Shown here: one piece after another, positions 21,401 through 27,300 of the stretch
Layout of the letters: every line of letters begins with the position of its first letter
Numbering within the stretch: the first letter of the stretch is position 1
Assembly: GCA_905221605.1 (NCBI GenBank)
Contig: CAJNDS010002379.1
Coordinates: 100,001 to 164,000 of the forward strand
Direction of reading: 5' to 3'
DNA: 64,000 nucleotides
Source: Symbiodinium natans
Lineage: Eukaryota; Sar; Dinophyceae; Suessiales; Symbiodiniaceae
Program-made: the position numbers and the translations under genes
The notes under the pieces: model-generated
What the model was told of the DNA's origin: nothing
What the model saw: only the letters and a program-made list of their open reading frames with translations
The model's database searches: none

Positions 21401-23460
21401 AGCTCAGCAGGACAGTCTACCATCATGGCTAGGGAAATACCCTCCTGATAACCCCCCTTGTCCCTCTATTACACTTACCTCCGTTCTAGCCCCCTTATAC
21501 CTCTCTTGTAGCCCTTATACCACACCCTAAACTCCCTTGATACCTCCCTGAGACCCCCCCCCCCCCCTCGATCCCTTCTCCCCCCCCTTATATCTTCCTT
21601 GTACTCTTCAGAGGTTGGGAAGGACCAGTGCTCCAACTGTGGGCTCGTAGTTTAGGGTTTAGGGTTTAGGGTTTAGGGTGTAGGGTTTAGGGTTTAGGCT
21701 AATTGCAAGTAACTCTGCCTAGACAAGGTGAAGGCCGCATGGTCTTACGCGCTTGGCCTGGGCGAGAATCAAGTAGAAGAACGCGAGGCGGAACCTTAGT
21801 TCGTGAAGGTGCACATGAGGAGGGAATTCCGCTGACCTAGGCTCTTAACACTGAGTCCTCCACTAAACCCCAAACCCTAGACCCTAAACCCTAAACCCTA
21901 AACCCTAAACCCTAAACCCCAAACCCGAAACCCTAAACCCTAAACCCCAAACCCCATAGCCGAAACCCTAAACCCTAAACCCCACTGTGTGAACGCCCGA
22001 GCAGCACGGCGCCAAGCATGCTCGAATTCGCAAGCCGCGGCGGCATTGCGTCATGGGCCCCCAGAGGGCGAAAAAACAGGATCTGTAGGGTTTTTTGGGC
22101 TTAGGGTTTAGGGTTAGGGTTAGAGGAAGTTGGGGAATGGGATTTGAATTTGGGGCTTAGGAAAGCGTAAGGGAGGGCATTGCGTCCGCGACAAAATTCG
22201 CGGGAAGATGGAGTGATGAACATCCCTTGACAGCAACCATCATGCTTGAGAATTCGCAGAATAGCGCGGTGACGATTTGGATTTTTGGATCCTGAAGCGA
22301 AACGCTATACCCTAAACCCTACATGAACCCTAAACCTTGAACCCGAAACCCTAAACCCTGAACCCTGAACCCTAAACCCTAAACCCGACACCCTGAAAGC
22401 TTGATCTGGTGGCTCCTGACTGCCTCTATAGGGCATGCCTTGAAGTGCTGCACTCCCCTTGGAACCCGGCAGAAAAGACGTCTTTAGGGTTTAGGGTTTA
22501 GGGTTTACGGGATGTTCATGATTATACTAACAGTCCTTAATTGGGATTATAGGTTCAGGACTGTTAAACTGTTAGCATACAGGGGAACATCCCAAAGCAG
22601 TATCAATTTTCCCTAGGGCTTTTAACAGGCAAGGATACAACATAGTTCTCTAGGGACTATAACAGGTACAATATAGGGGTTATATAGGGGAAGAAGATTA
22701 AGGGTCTTTTGTAGGGGTCCCTCCTTATACCCCTTAAGCTTCTTATGAGAGAAGTTCGTTACAGAAGGGTTGGGATCTTCCCCCTTATTCCCAAGGAGTC
22801 CCTCGAACCTGAACAACACTCGCATTATCAGGGGCTTAGGGCTTAGGGCTTGGAAGGGCACCGAACTTCCCAAACAAAAACAGGGAATCAGGGGGAAAAG
22901 CCATCCCAGAACAAAGAGCGTTCACCACACATCATCCTAAACCTTAAACCCTAAACCCTAAACCCTAAACCCTAAACCCTACACCCTGAACCTGTGTCAC
23001 GGCGAAGCTTGTCCCTCGGGGTACGGAGCAGAGTGTGTCCTCTTCTGACATCCACAGCCCCAGTAGCCGCAAACCCTAAACCCTAAACCCTAAACCCTAA
23101 ACCCTAAACCCTAAACCCTAAACCCTAAACCCTAAACCCTAAACACTGAACCCTGAACCCTAAACCCTAAACCCTAAACCTCAAACCCTAAACCCTGAAC
23201 CCTGAACCCTAAACCCTAAACCCTAAACCCTAAACCCTAAACCCTAAACCCTAAACCCTAAACCCTAACCCAGAACCCTGAACCCTGAACCCTGAACCCT
23301 GAACCCTGAACCCTGAACCCTGAACCCTGAACCCTGAACCCTGAACCCTGAACCCTAAACCCTAAACCCTAAACCCTAAACCCTAAACCCTAAACCCCAG
23401 ACTGGCATTTTCCCGGCGCAGAGCGAGATCGGAGCCAGTGGGTCATCCTCATGGCGCGCC
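1016..23460 (-). CDS. Kelch-repeat (beta-propeller) protein gene, multi-exon, partial
   Basis: Minus-strand gene read 5' to 3' from about 23.5 kb down to 1.0 kb, continuing off the left edge. Exons at 20408-20476, 19291-19377, 17419-17442, 6072-6105, 4931-5007, 3223-3288, 2010-2098 and 1016-1064 keep frame across every join. The joined product alternates the kelch signatures: an R-x2-H-[ST]-A or H-S-x-V strand (RHLHTA, RGRHSAVL, RKDHSCVL), a GKMW or GRM strand followed by a GG or AG pair (GGKMWIFAG, GKMWIHGG, GRMYITAG), and a D-x-W-x-L strand (DTWYLD, SDLWYLQ). Kelch blades form beta-propellers used for protein binding; the partner is unknown. All eight acceptors are AG|G; donors are GC (4), GT (2) and GA (2). 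Introns are mostly telomere-like heptamer arrays, and one holds a whole copia element. No start or stop codon was identified. The exon structure makes a functional gene more likely than a pseudogene, but no transcript evidence is available. Confidence 0.8.
1065..2009. repeat. Kelch intron: heptamer arrays and homopolymer tracts
   Basis: TTTAGGG variants at 1107-1185 and 1847-2000, CCCTAAA at 1415-1460, a C tract at 1474-1492 and C tract then A tract at 1623-1662. Nothing exon-like was seen. Confidence 0.7.
2010..2098 (-). CDS. Kelch gene exon
   Basis: Acceptor GCCAG|GAC; donor AAT|GACCCT (GA type). It encodes DTSPTWTEVSASNALN then RKDHSCVLTTSGR, the W-strand of one blade and the H-S-x-V strand of the next. 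It is 89 bp, phase 0 in and phase 2 out. The plus strand is also open here, but only the minus reading fits the chain. Confidence 0.8.
2099..3222. repeat. Kelch intron: CCCTAAA, TCTAGGG and CCCTAAG arrays
   Basis: CCCTAAA at about 2160-2238, a TCTAGGG variant block at 2314-2400, a 24-base C tract at 2731-2754, a G-rich stretch at 2890-2955 and CCCTAAG/CCCGAAG at 3115-3200. The open frame 2775-3146 is low-complexity and I do not call it. Confidence 0.7.
3223..3288 (-). CDS. Kelch gene exon
   Basis: Acceptor TTGAG|GAT; donor GAG|GCCTTC (GC type). Twenty-two codons ending VLSDLWYLQTE, the canonical kelch D-x-W-x-L strand. Phase 0 at both ends. Confidence 0.82.
3289..4930. repeat. Kelch intron: long mixed heptamer arrays
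   Basis: TTTAGGG at 3873-3945, 4018-4095, 4284-4345 and 4522-4600; CCCTGAA changing to CCCTAAA at 4683-4903. A short inverted repeat around CTATAGGGGATG lies at 4096-4150. The minus strand is open at 3340-3560 without kelch motifs or AG|G support. Confidence 0.7.
4931..5007 (-). CDS. Kelch gene exon
   Basis: Acceptor GCCAG|GT; donor GAG|GACAAC (GA type). It encodes TKPSSRGRHSAVLASNGK then MWIHGGE, the most typical kelch strand pair in the window. CCCTAAA arrays abut both sides on the plus strand. Confidence 0.85.
5008..6071. repeat. Kelch intron: near-perfect CCCTAAA array
   Basis: About 35 heptamers at 5029-5287 with few changes, TTTAGGG at 5430-5495, a C tract at 5889-5912 and a second CCCTAAA block at 5968-6042. 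Confidence 0.75.
6072..6105 (-). CDS. Kelch gene micro-exon downstream of the copia-bearing intron
   Basis: A 34-bp exon, acceptor AGCCAG|GCC, donor CCAG|GCACCC (GC type). It encodes ADAPSWTEVFP and a split glycine, supplying the W-strand between DTWYLDTQ (17.4 kb) and TKPSSRGRH (4.9 kb). The phase match on both sides is the main support. Confidence 0.72.
6106..6734. repeat. Kelch intron, between exon and copia: heptamers and a TA/TG microsatellite
   Basis: TTTAGGG at 6163-6191, then (TA)n at 6458-6479 running into (TG)n at 6480-6496, with GATA-like repeats near 6597-6615. The open frames here are microsatellite readings. Confidence 0.7.
6735..6739. repeat. Target-site duplication, left copy (CTAAC)
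   Basis: CTAAC directly before the left LTR, matching 16757-16761. Both lie in CCCTAAA-type repeat, so the target was a telomere-like array. Five base pairs is the usual copia duplication length. Confidence 0.93.
6740..7026 (-). repeat. 3' LTR of the copia element
   Basis: 287 bp, identical by eye at every position to 16470-16756. On the plus strand it starts TGCTGGTGAG and ends CTTCAACA, so on the element strand it is TG...CA. Its element-strand 3' end holds the near-perfect inverted repeat CTGCTGGTgagtACCAGCAG. Confidence 0.97.
7027..7036 (-). promoter_or_regulatory. Polypurine tract next to the 3' LTR
   Basis: The element strand reads GAAGGAGGAG, ten purines ending exactly at the 3' LTR boundary. 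This is the expected plus-strand primer. Confidence 0.85.
7247..16546 (-). CDS. Copia gag-pol polyprotein (3099 aa) with methyltransferase-like and dioxygenase-like domains
   Basis: One uninterrupted frame. Residues 1-590 are Pro/Gln/Gly-rich with a coiled coil near 320-355. A gag/capsid-like helical region spans about 595-840. A CCCH finger (C860-x8-C869-x5-C875-x3-H879) and a zinc knuckle (CLNCGSEEHRVKDC, 893-906) follow. Protease active site is D1038 (DSGATH). A C5-methyltransferase-like domain spans about 1245-1490. Integrase has H1510, H1515, C1522, C1525 and the triad D1549, D1726, E1762 (the last pair DX35E), with a long acidic insert between the aspartates. A dioxygenase-like domain spans about 1990-2170. 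Reverse transcriptase has D2469 and YVDD (2573-2576); RNase H has D2745, E2784, D2819. The C-terminus has a membrane segment (2956-2982), a basic coiled coil and H3063-x4-C3068-x14-C3083-x2-C3086. Start: ATG at 16546 in the LTR; M28 in the primer-binding site is an alternative. No frameshift separates gag from pol, so the mechanism setting their ratio is not visible. It ends in TAG. Confidence 0.95.
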   Translation of the reverse strand: MALRDDSGELRSPLVSSSQPAGTHQQVMSPTLGQGYGTNPPHPSPPPGGDGLQHPGSMPPRESGQSGAVGLEPNMAMGGALGGTGQHESSRGSGEVPPMSTTSEGGESAHQIVHVPGTTPGGSPGLQASTGMPGTASGEAVPGGAVAGDSHVEGFLTPRSQQGQGLPTIAEMVEGFPGAGLQLMSRVGDFFRVARTEVMQVPVWQDSHATPPRSATRSMGSPGGAPGQLALGDGSLGSASGSPPQVGPQGTPTSFAPPHPGREGPLLNADMLQRMQVLERRAPLLYGNMPDRPQSRSDSTSLPQDAIQAEVARQLAGFDQRAQAQELRNQAQDLEIQRLRRQLEEEKAMREQLAREAAASSSAPQAPTPSQMQVPIPLQVPSPQDAQVHTASAQQVQDVAAPAVGALRAPAQAAAAAASGFLSNFWSGLQGSHRLPSSATPPGRVGQSYDTAQNLASSAPDPPSQAENLGLGQIWPQGSGMPQVPQVQGTQVPASPPGRVGPAAYAQVPQVSGAGTQVPLAQVSGAQASAAPGGAPAASATPCAAATSGNPMMDALFAGMQQLQTMQAQGMRDKGVVSNAPEAVKPGTSALPMLKAPDPMSGSLDFQDWLELVAGLMGDLSDSSHDWWTAVLQVSRDAYERWVKATPLDRIRVEVDERPELVEGKWSRVNARACTMILAALDQGVKAEMVARRTTQVATQIMFRLYTLYQPGGSTEKALVLNHLQNPNVVQDVVSGVSALRAWGRWHKRCIDCGMVAPDPTVLAGALTKMTNHILSQNPDPMFRTQMVRSMLHIETHPSEDAVQEYHKHLLAEFETMAGAQIAKKGGSGNSAALKAIDATGGKSGGKGGEAKGGGKGKPCKYFLTPKGCKFGAKCKAPHSMSDLPAAERFKKCLNCGSEEHRVKDCKAGKAEPKALEQKPSVQAASTTTSSSAPPVVQATPVLSMESFLQHASHALRQLEAAHATHGQQPSQGPASTAPAPAAPTPDGGGVQQPSNPSLKRLTIRSLMPASCFPVSEPQTGSFPEPSEPPFIGHALLDSGATHPMRQASSEEEWEVAEEVQVSLAGDQSTFMRLTRAGTLLLPPGRDGPVQPIVPMGAIIEQLGYSLSWSAGCCKLYAPDGKVVRLRVRNGCPEVMESQALTMISKLEEHKLQQVDELRKRTQEGKDRIREARIALDKTWWDHLVEYARDGHLTAGEMAIAQAPFFSEVPEQALRGILPSEDVDSFWRALSEAFPNLNRRRRKALHRSTKWVVHLFAGPQPHKELLKLQSDGTVVVELDIARSSIHNLYSEPLWRLLATAARDGRIAAVIGGPPCRTMSVLRHKPGGPRPVRSPAEPYGLSDLSAAERELVDNDTGLFARMLFLHAAATAGRRVHRQSAEQSSQVAFLLEQPQPVDRYLPSGHTLVGEVPSFWHTTLWQAYASEAGLFEVDFDQGALGHVTTKPTTIGTNLPDLRGLHGLREESPKPAWTGDSKDLAAWAPHFVRAIVQALQCWPRYQLCRMSPEDWQLHVENNHVPYRRDCGVCVRGAGTGRRHQGVAHPDVYCLSADVAGPIRVPAKDPEGRSKHPPVFRYFLAASYRFPKLQGTKDEPNPTQVDGFDDPSLHPGGEDELADVVVEGPPEPEHHPDGEDVLPEDCLGYCPTSDESDAPRVAAAKAKAKDKAHKPKEEHPWEHAKCDFEAPPGLARLVFVVPLHTNKSEAVLEALQQVFLELRSLNLPVLRFHSDRSREFFNKRTRAWFHEHGVRTTTGEGDTPQQNGAAENTIRWLKARARTLLAQAEVGTEHWACAMATAASQQRAQQLGFKSKLAAPFGAPCSVKLKFYGPSRGDLGDRWVEGKYMGLSPSVNDGHVVLRNDGVGNGFLQTLHVRSRLHSPEMPDRVYEGDVREPAPLEPARRVRGKSAPAAGEPPLPPPPVPPPEGERAPEPALPPRRVRLREKSSLAVRESRLSPLPDGECPPEQALPEGLGVVGEAVEEEFRASRFSVVDLEGFAEELLLEDWDLEEAMWVLVQFSRLQSLKAGLYRHGGVVGTTSVTNSHPWLTELMAATLLSASPEAEFTSLWLSNTNPMSLHADHNNVEGSVNVVLPLKLPPEGGDLWVELRAGDVLHGPVEQRVDGAGKKWLGTTHSLQRGKPFYLDPKRRHATTPFEGERVVLVAYTVNTLGKVPESELQALESLGFPLPASARLPLTTQQDVRRLDVFDMFEEGPLELASEDSSREAQKVDKGGGWKETQKVEAGTVELEVSWNLKHTPDSHTAQREQAFCALQTLEPQPPTQVEEEPWPEQPVQWELSFPNPQTGEWLCALRSDDLDPRLCKSEPVYTPDIEQLLSGLTEPLQIVHTVDPREAEKHSEVWLPSVHKEIGVIEKAVRRLPPGEVRKGNWLHRTDVRVVPAKMVFTVKPPDVQAIAPGNGEHAAQPSLFKRKARLVACGNHAPSTGTEIYASGAAAESLRCLVVISSKRRWMLGILDVTSAFLLTPIPQGEGFPVFALTPPRYLVRQGLAQEGELWILTHAVYGLRESPKLWSDFRDSQLLALRCVVNGVELQLLKGKLDTNWWRIVQASDGQVVGGLITYVDDFLLAGCVEVIEALAKAIQSIWKTTPLTLASPSQPLRFLGVEILVQGLGFVLSQQAYAEELLRLNNVKPTALGKIPCPRDLVSFDTLLTDESPAEESVRTAQRLTGEILWLSQRTRPDLAFTACVLATLSTKAPERAARIAERALAYVQQTKAFALTADADDTGLVAYSDASFAPDGNRSHTGWVVFLHGSPVCWRSARQAFVTLSTAESELVAGLDAVVALQSAEAMLGEFGVVNLGKTLRVDSQSALAIAIGQGSWRTRHLRVRANYLREQYETGEIIPVYCPGVEQAADLLTKALPSARISELLAIWGLLEYSAQSTPQVRSLFAEPRAAEAGTVTQTDQHLRALAVLLAFAQVIGAASQEDEEPEDLSLPVPLDADLMLAACIFGVAFCAIVLWEFLKWFFALLSRRAFGTNSVLLSLRKARKLQRLRERTEQAIRAEISEREAAASSSQRLVTASGRNAPASTTQADEAPTRFFATPEGNKLHRTKACSTLAHSPRFIEFEVCQQCHRSQADCTKHSTR
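10037..10579 (-). other. 2-oxoglutarate/Fe(II) dioxygenase-like domain inside the polyprotein (residues about 1990-2170)
   Basis: Between integrase and reverse transcriptase is a stretch with the iron and cosubstrate ligand pattern of the double-stranded beta-helix dioxygenases: H2072-A-D2074 in MSLHADHNN, then NVVLPLK, GGDLWVEL, and 69 residues later H2143 in RRHATTPFEGER with R2152 nine residues on, followed by a hydrophobic VVLVAYT strand. HxD...H...R is the family signature (AlkB, prolyl hydroxylases, TET/JBP). Function in the element is unknown. It could act on nucleic acid, on protein, or be a structural relic. Confidence 0.6.
12077..12814 (-). other. C5-DNA-methyltransferase-like domain inside the polyprotein (residues about 1245-1490)
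   Basis: Between protease and integrase the protein reads like a class I SAM methyltransferase of the cytosine-C5 type. HLFAGP (1254-1259) fits motif I. VVELDI followed by an N-L-Y segment fits motif II. IGGPPCRTMS, with C1315, fits the motif IV catalytic PPC loop. FLLEQP (E1390) sits where ENV of motif VI is expected. The spacing from motif I to PPC (about 57 residues) is normal; PPC to E1390 (75) is long. A clear motif VIII QRR is missing, replaced by a KPTT-x-GTNL segment. Acquisition of DNMTs by dinoflagellate retrotransposons has been published (de Mendoza et al. 2018); whether this domain is the same lineage or active I cannot tell. Confidence 0.65.
16453..16469 (-). promoter_or_regulatory. 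Primer-binding site complementary to the anticodon arm of initiator tRNA-Met
   Basis: The element strand reads GGTTATGAGCCCAACGC immediately after the 5' LTR. GGTTATGAGCCC is the complement of GGGCUCAUAACC, the anticodon stem-loop (anticodon CAU) of initiator tRNA-Met, rather than of a tRNA 3' end. Drosophila copia and yeast Ty5 are known to prime from an iMet half-tRNA through this kind of internal site. The site is also translated: its ATG is codon 28 of the polyprotein. Confidence 0.8.
16470..16756 (-). repeat. 5' LTR of the copia element
   Basis: Identical copy of 6740-7026. It contains the first in-frame ATG of the polyprotein (codon 1 at 16546-16544), so the first 25 codons or so lie inside the LTR. 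The yeast Ty1 gag frame also begins inside its LTR. Confidence 0.97.
16757..16761. repeat. Target-site duplication, right copy (CTAAC)
   Basis: CTAAC directly after the right LTR, followed by CCTGAACCC repeats. Confidence 0.93.
16762..17418. repeat. Kelch intron, upstream of copia
   Basis: CCCTAAA at 16780-16838, TTTGGGG then TTTAGGG at 17113-17195 and CCCTAAA at 17318-17403. Confidence 0.7.
17419..17442 (-). CDS. Kelch gene micro-exon upstream of the copia-bearing intron
   Basis: A 24-bp exon, acceptor CTCCAG|GAC, donor CAG|GCCTGG (GC type), encoding DTWYLDTQ. An alternative upstream acceptor at 17459 (GAAG|GT) would add YMYLQ before it. The following intron runs to 6105 and contains the retrotransposon. 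Confidence 0.7.
17443..19290. repeat. Kelch intron: opposed heptamer arrays and a poly-C/ACC microsatellite
   Basis: TTTAGGG and TTTAGGGG at 17488-17785, CCCTAAA at 17878-18007 (about 18 copies) and a C tract at 18485-18509 followed by (ACC)n at 18515-18666. Proline or glycine frames over the microsatellite are not genes. Confidence 0.75.
19291..19377 (-). CDS. Kelch gene exon
   Basis: Acceptor ATCGAG|GTA; donor GAG|GTTGGA. Twenty-nine codons starting VLSPGGKMWIFAGRDDYSS, the second strand and loop of a kelch blade. The 3' boundary is the phase-0 donor that fits the next exon; shorter ends are possible. Confidence 0.72.
20408..20476 (-). CDS. Kelch gene exon
   Basis: Acceptor GGCCAG|GGA; donor GCC|GCACCT (GC type). 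Twenty-three codons ending STGWRHLHTA, joining in phase 0 to VLSPGGKMWIFAG to give an uninterrupted kelch repeat. Confidence 0.72.
20477..23395. repeat. Kelch-gene introns with unresolved exon-like islands
   Basis: Heptamer arrays at 20517-20600, 21642-21700, 21862-21985, 22936-22990 and 23072-23398. A fold-back element lies at 22509-22593. A minus-strand island at about 21786-21845 has AG|GTCAGC and GC|GTAAGA boundaries and is open (HVHLHELRFRLAFFYLILAQ). Another at 22986-23060 is open in two frames. One or more missing kelch exons may be among these. Confidence 0.5.
22509..22593. repeat. Fold-back element, family A (GGGATGTTC...AACAGTCC)
   Basis: Ends GGGATGTTC and GGGGAACATCCC are inverted; the core ACTAACAGTCCTTAATTGGGATTATA is answered by an inverted GGACTGTTA. 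Related copies are at 46071-46170, 47068-47164 and 50627-50741. A MITE-like family of about 85-115 bp with no coding capacity. Confidence 0.75.
23396..23460 (-). CDS. Probable upstream kelch gene exon
   Basis: Acceptor GGCTGCAG|G; donor TGGG|GTTTAG. It is open as RHEDDPLAPISLCAGKMPVW, which resembles the R-x2-H ... GKM-x-V-W part of a kelch blade. I could not link it in phase to the exon at 20.4 kb, so one or more exons between 20.5 and 23.3 kb are unresolved. Confidence 0.45.
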
Positions 23461-24329
23461 CTGCAGCCAGGGCTTGGGGTTTGGGGTTTGGGGTTTGGGG
23501 TTTAGGGTTTAGGGTTTAGGGTTTAGGGTTTAGGGTTTAGGGTTTAGGGTTTAGGGTTTACAGTAGGGTTTCGGGTTTCGGGTTTAGGGTTTAGGGATTA
23601 GGGTTTGCGGTTTAGGGTTTTGGGGTCTGGGGGTCTAGGGGCTTAGGCGGTGGGTTTAAGGTTTAGTTTCGGGATGCTTGAGAGTTCGTAGCATTAGGGT
23701 TTCGGGGTTCGGTTTTAGGGTCCACAGGGTTAGGGCATAAGGGATTCGGGGTTCGCTGGCATTAGGGTTTAGGGTTTAGAGTTTGGGGTTTAGGGTTTCA
23801 GGGCTTGGGGTCTTTTCCTTTAGGGCTTTATGGCTTGTTGGCATGCAAAGTTCGGGGTTCAGGGGGCTGCGGGTTCTAGGATTTCGGGCTTCGGGGTTGC
23901 CCAGGTTCAGCCTGAAGTGCTGCATGCAGGCTTTAAGGTTAGGGTGTAGGGTTTAGGGTTTAGGGTTTAGGGTTTAGGGTTTAGGGTTTAGGGTTTAGGG
24001 TTTAAAATTTAGGGGTACTTGTTAGTTTGAGCCCGTAAGCCCCTAACACCACTGACCACTGAACCCTTTGGAAGAACCGAGAACCGTGAGCCTCTTCGAT
24101 CTCGGAGGTTTGCAAGCGAGAATATTGGGGTTCTCTGCTCCTGGCGGGGTTGGACTTAGACTCCTAGAATGCGGAACTGCCCTGGAGCCCTTATGCAAAT
24201 CTTTACGTGGGGTTTGCGAAATTAGTGGTGCCTTGTTGGGGTCCTTACAAAAAGGGAATCCTACTCTTTGGGGGTGTATACTCGGGGTACACCCCTAAAC
24301 CCCAAACCCCAAACCCCAAACCCTAAACC

Positions 24330-24382
<53 letters not shown>

Positions 24383-27300
24383 ACCCTAAACCCTAAACCC
24401 TAAACCCTAAACCCTAAACCCTAAACCCTAAACCCTAAACCCTAAACCCTAAACCCTAAACCCTAAACCCTAAACCCTAACCCTAAACCCTAAACCCTAA
24501 AACCCTAAACCCTCGGCTGACGCTTCTAGGGTACTGAAGTGGATGTTGATGGCAGTGAGTTCCTTGCTACTAAATCCGAGTTAGGTCCTTAGCCACCAAC
24601 TGTGATAGCGTAAGATATTAAGATGCGGTTCAGAGTTGAGGGTTTTGGGTCTACGCATGTTGAATAGCAAAATCTACAAAGATACTTTCGCACCCTAGGC
24701 CCTAAACCCTAAACCCTAAACCCTGAACCCTGAACCCTAAACCCTCGAGTGTTTCTTGCCTAGCATTTGTGACTTTAGGTCAAGTCTGTTGCTTGTATGA
24801 GGGTCTCCGAAGATTGAAGCTTCTGTATGGAGATTCAAGGAATTCCAAAACAGGGTTTAGGGTTTGGGGTTTGGGGTTTAGGCTTTAGCGTTTAGCGTTA
24901 GTGTACAAAAGGGGATCGCAGCATCTTGGTTGCTTCCCTGCTTCCAGCCCTATCTCGGCAAGAAGGAAAATTCGGAATCCCAGAACTAGAGTTCAACCCG
25001 GAAACCTTAATCCAAACCTCAACACCCCAAACCCTCAACTCTGTACCCGAAGCCCTCCTGGGTTTAGGGTTTAGGGTTTATAGGGTTTAGGGTTTAGGGA
25101 TTAGGGTTTAGGGTTGAGGGTCTAGTGTTTAGGGTTTGCAAAGCCTAAGAATTTAAATTGGAGGGCCTTCAGGGCTTTGGGCCTTGGCTTCGTCGGCCTA
25201 TGATTCCCCTATAGGGCCAGGGTTTGGGGATTTCATGTATGTAGAGGGATAGCGCAGGGCTTGATAAGGTTCAGGGAATCACTTTAAGACTCCAAATCAA
25301 TATGGACTAGTGCAACTAAAAGACGCCTTCTGCAGGCACTGTGAGCCCTACTCAGAATACTAAGGAGCCTTCTAATCAGCACTCAATGGGAAGGTGCAGG
25401 GTCCGTTGCAGAAACAGGTCAGTACGGTACTTTACCGTGATACCAAAATCTCAAAGAACATTGAGGCTTACGTAGGGTTGAGTTCCAATGCGAAGATCTT
25501 GTGACTGCCCTAGGCCCCAACCCCTGAACCCTCAACCCTCAACCCTAAACCCTAAAACCTAACCCTGAACCCTAAACCCGTTTGGACACGGGAGAACAGT
25601 GAATCGCTATCTCTGAGGCACTGGCCGGCGGGCGGCGATCACACCTGCGTGGGCTTTCGCGAGTGGAGTTTGGTGCGCTTAGGTTTGATTAGGGTTTAGG
25701 GTCTAGGGTCTAGGGTCTAGGGTTCAGGGTTCAGGGTTTAGGGTTTGGGGTTTGGGGTTTGGGGTTTAGGGTTTAGGGTTGGTTTCCGATACCAGTGTTG
25801 TGTGTTGGCAGATGTCAAGCGCCAAACCCAAACCCCAAACAAGAAGGTAAAGCACCAAGCAGCTTTGAGTCAACCCCCATATACATCCTAAACCCCCAAC
25901 CCCCATCTCCCTAACCCACAAACGCCCTAAAACCCAAACCGAAACTGCATCCAAAGCCCCCAAAGCCCCCCCCCCCCCCCGCCACACATCAATGCACCTC
26001 CCCAAACACAACTTCAGGGTCTAGGGTTTAGGGTTTAGGGTTTAGTTGAAGGCGACTCTATACTCTGGCCCCACTTGCGGTTCCCAGTAGAATTCGGAGC
26101 CTTTTGCTTAGGGTACTCCCAAAAAAAGCCCGAAACCCTACACCCCAAACCCCAAACTCTAAACCCCAAACCCTAAACCCCAACCCTAAAACCCTAAACC
26201 CCAAACCCTAAACCCGAAACCCCAAACCCCAAACCCTAATCCCCAAACCCCAAACCCCAAACCCTAAACCCTAAGCCCTAAACCCTAAACCCTAAAACCT
26301 AAAACCCTAAACCCCAAACCCCAAACCCTAAACCCTCAAACCCCAAACCCGAAACCCCAAACCCCAAACCCCAACCCCCAAACCCTACACCCTAAACCCC
26401 AAACCCTAACCCTAAACCCTAAACCCCAAACTCCAAACCCTAAACCCGAAACCCTAAACTCTAAACCCGAAACCCCAAACCCTAAACCCCAAACCCGAAA
26501 CCCCAAACCCTAAACCCCAAACCCCAAACCCCAAACCCCAAACCCGAAACCCTAAACCCCCCCAAAAGAGGCGGGGCAGAGCACCCAGGTTTGTCAGGAA
26601 CGGCTCAGCCGGCCCGATAAAGTACCGCACCTTCCAGACCCCGTTTAGGGTTTAGGGTTTCGGGTTTAGGGTTTAGGGTTTCGGGTTTATGGTTTAGGGT
26701 TTGGTTTCGGGTTTCGGGTTTAGCCATGCGATGCCAAGGGACCCAGAGAGGGTTCAGGGGTTTAGGGCGGTGTAGGGTTCAGGGTGTAGGGTTTGGGGTA
26801 TTTAGGGGCGACTAGGGGCTTATAGGGCCTTACATAGGGGTTTTTGGTGGGTTAAGGTGGTTTAAGGTTGAGGCGTTTGAGGGGCGTATGGGGGTTTGGG
26901 GGTTTTGGTGGTTCAGGCTTTAGAAGAGCTGTCGAGGCGGAGTAGGGTCCTGCATCGAGTTTTTTCTGTAGTCGACCCTGAGCCTACTCATGGCTTAAGA
27001 AACCCCCAACAAGAAGAACAGCATTCTGTCTTGTACGGGCAATAGAAAGGGAGCATGATCTTTCGTTTTCTGGGGCTCTTAAGCAACTTGTGGTAATCTC
27101 TAACCCTGAGCCCTCAAGCCCTCAAAGCCCTCAAAGCCCTCAAAGCCCTCAAAGCCCTCAAAGCCCTCAAAGCCCTCAAAGCCCTCAAAGCCCTCAAAGC
27201 CCTCAAAGCCCTCAAAGCCCTCAAAGCCCTCAAAGCCCTCAAGCCCTAAGCCCTAAACCCTAAACCCTTAAACCCGACTCCACGACCACCCCCTCAGGTC

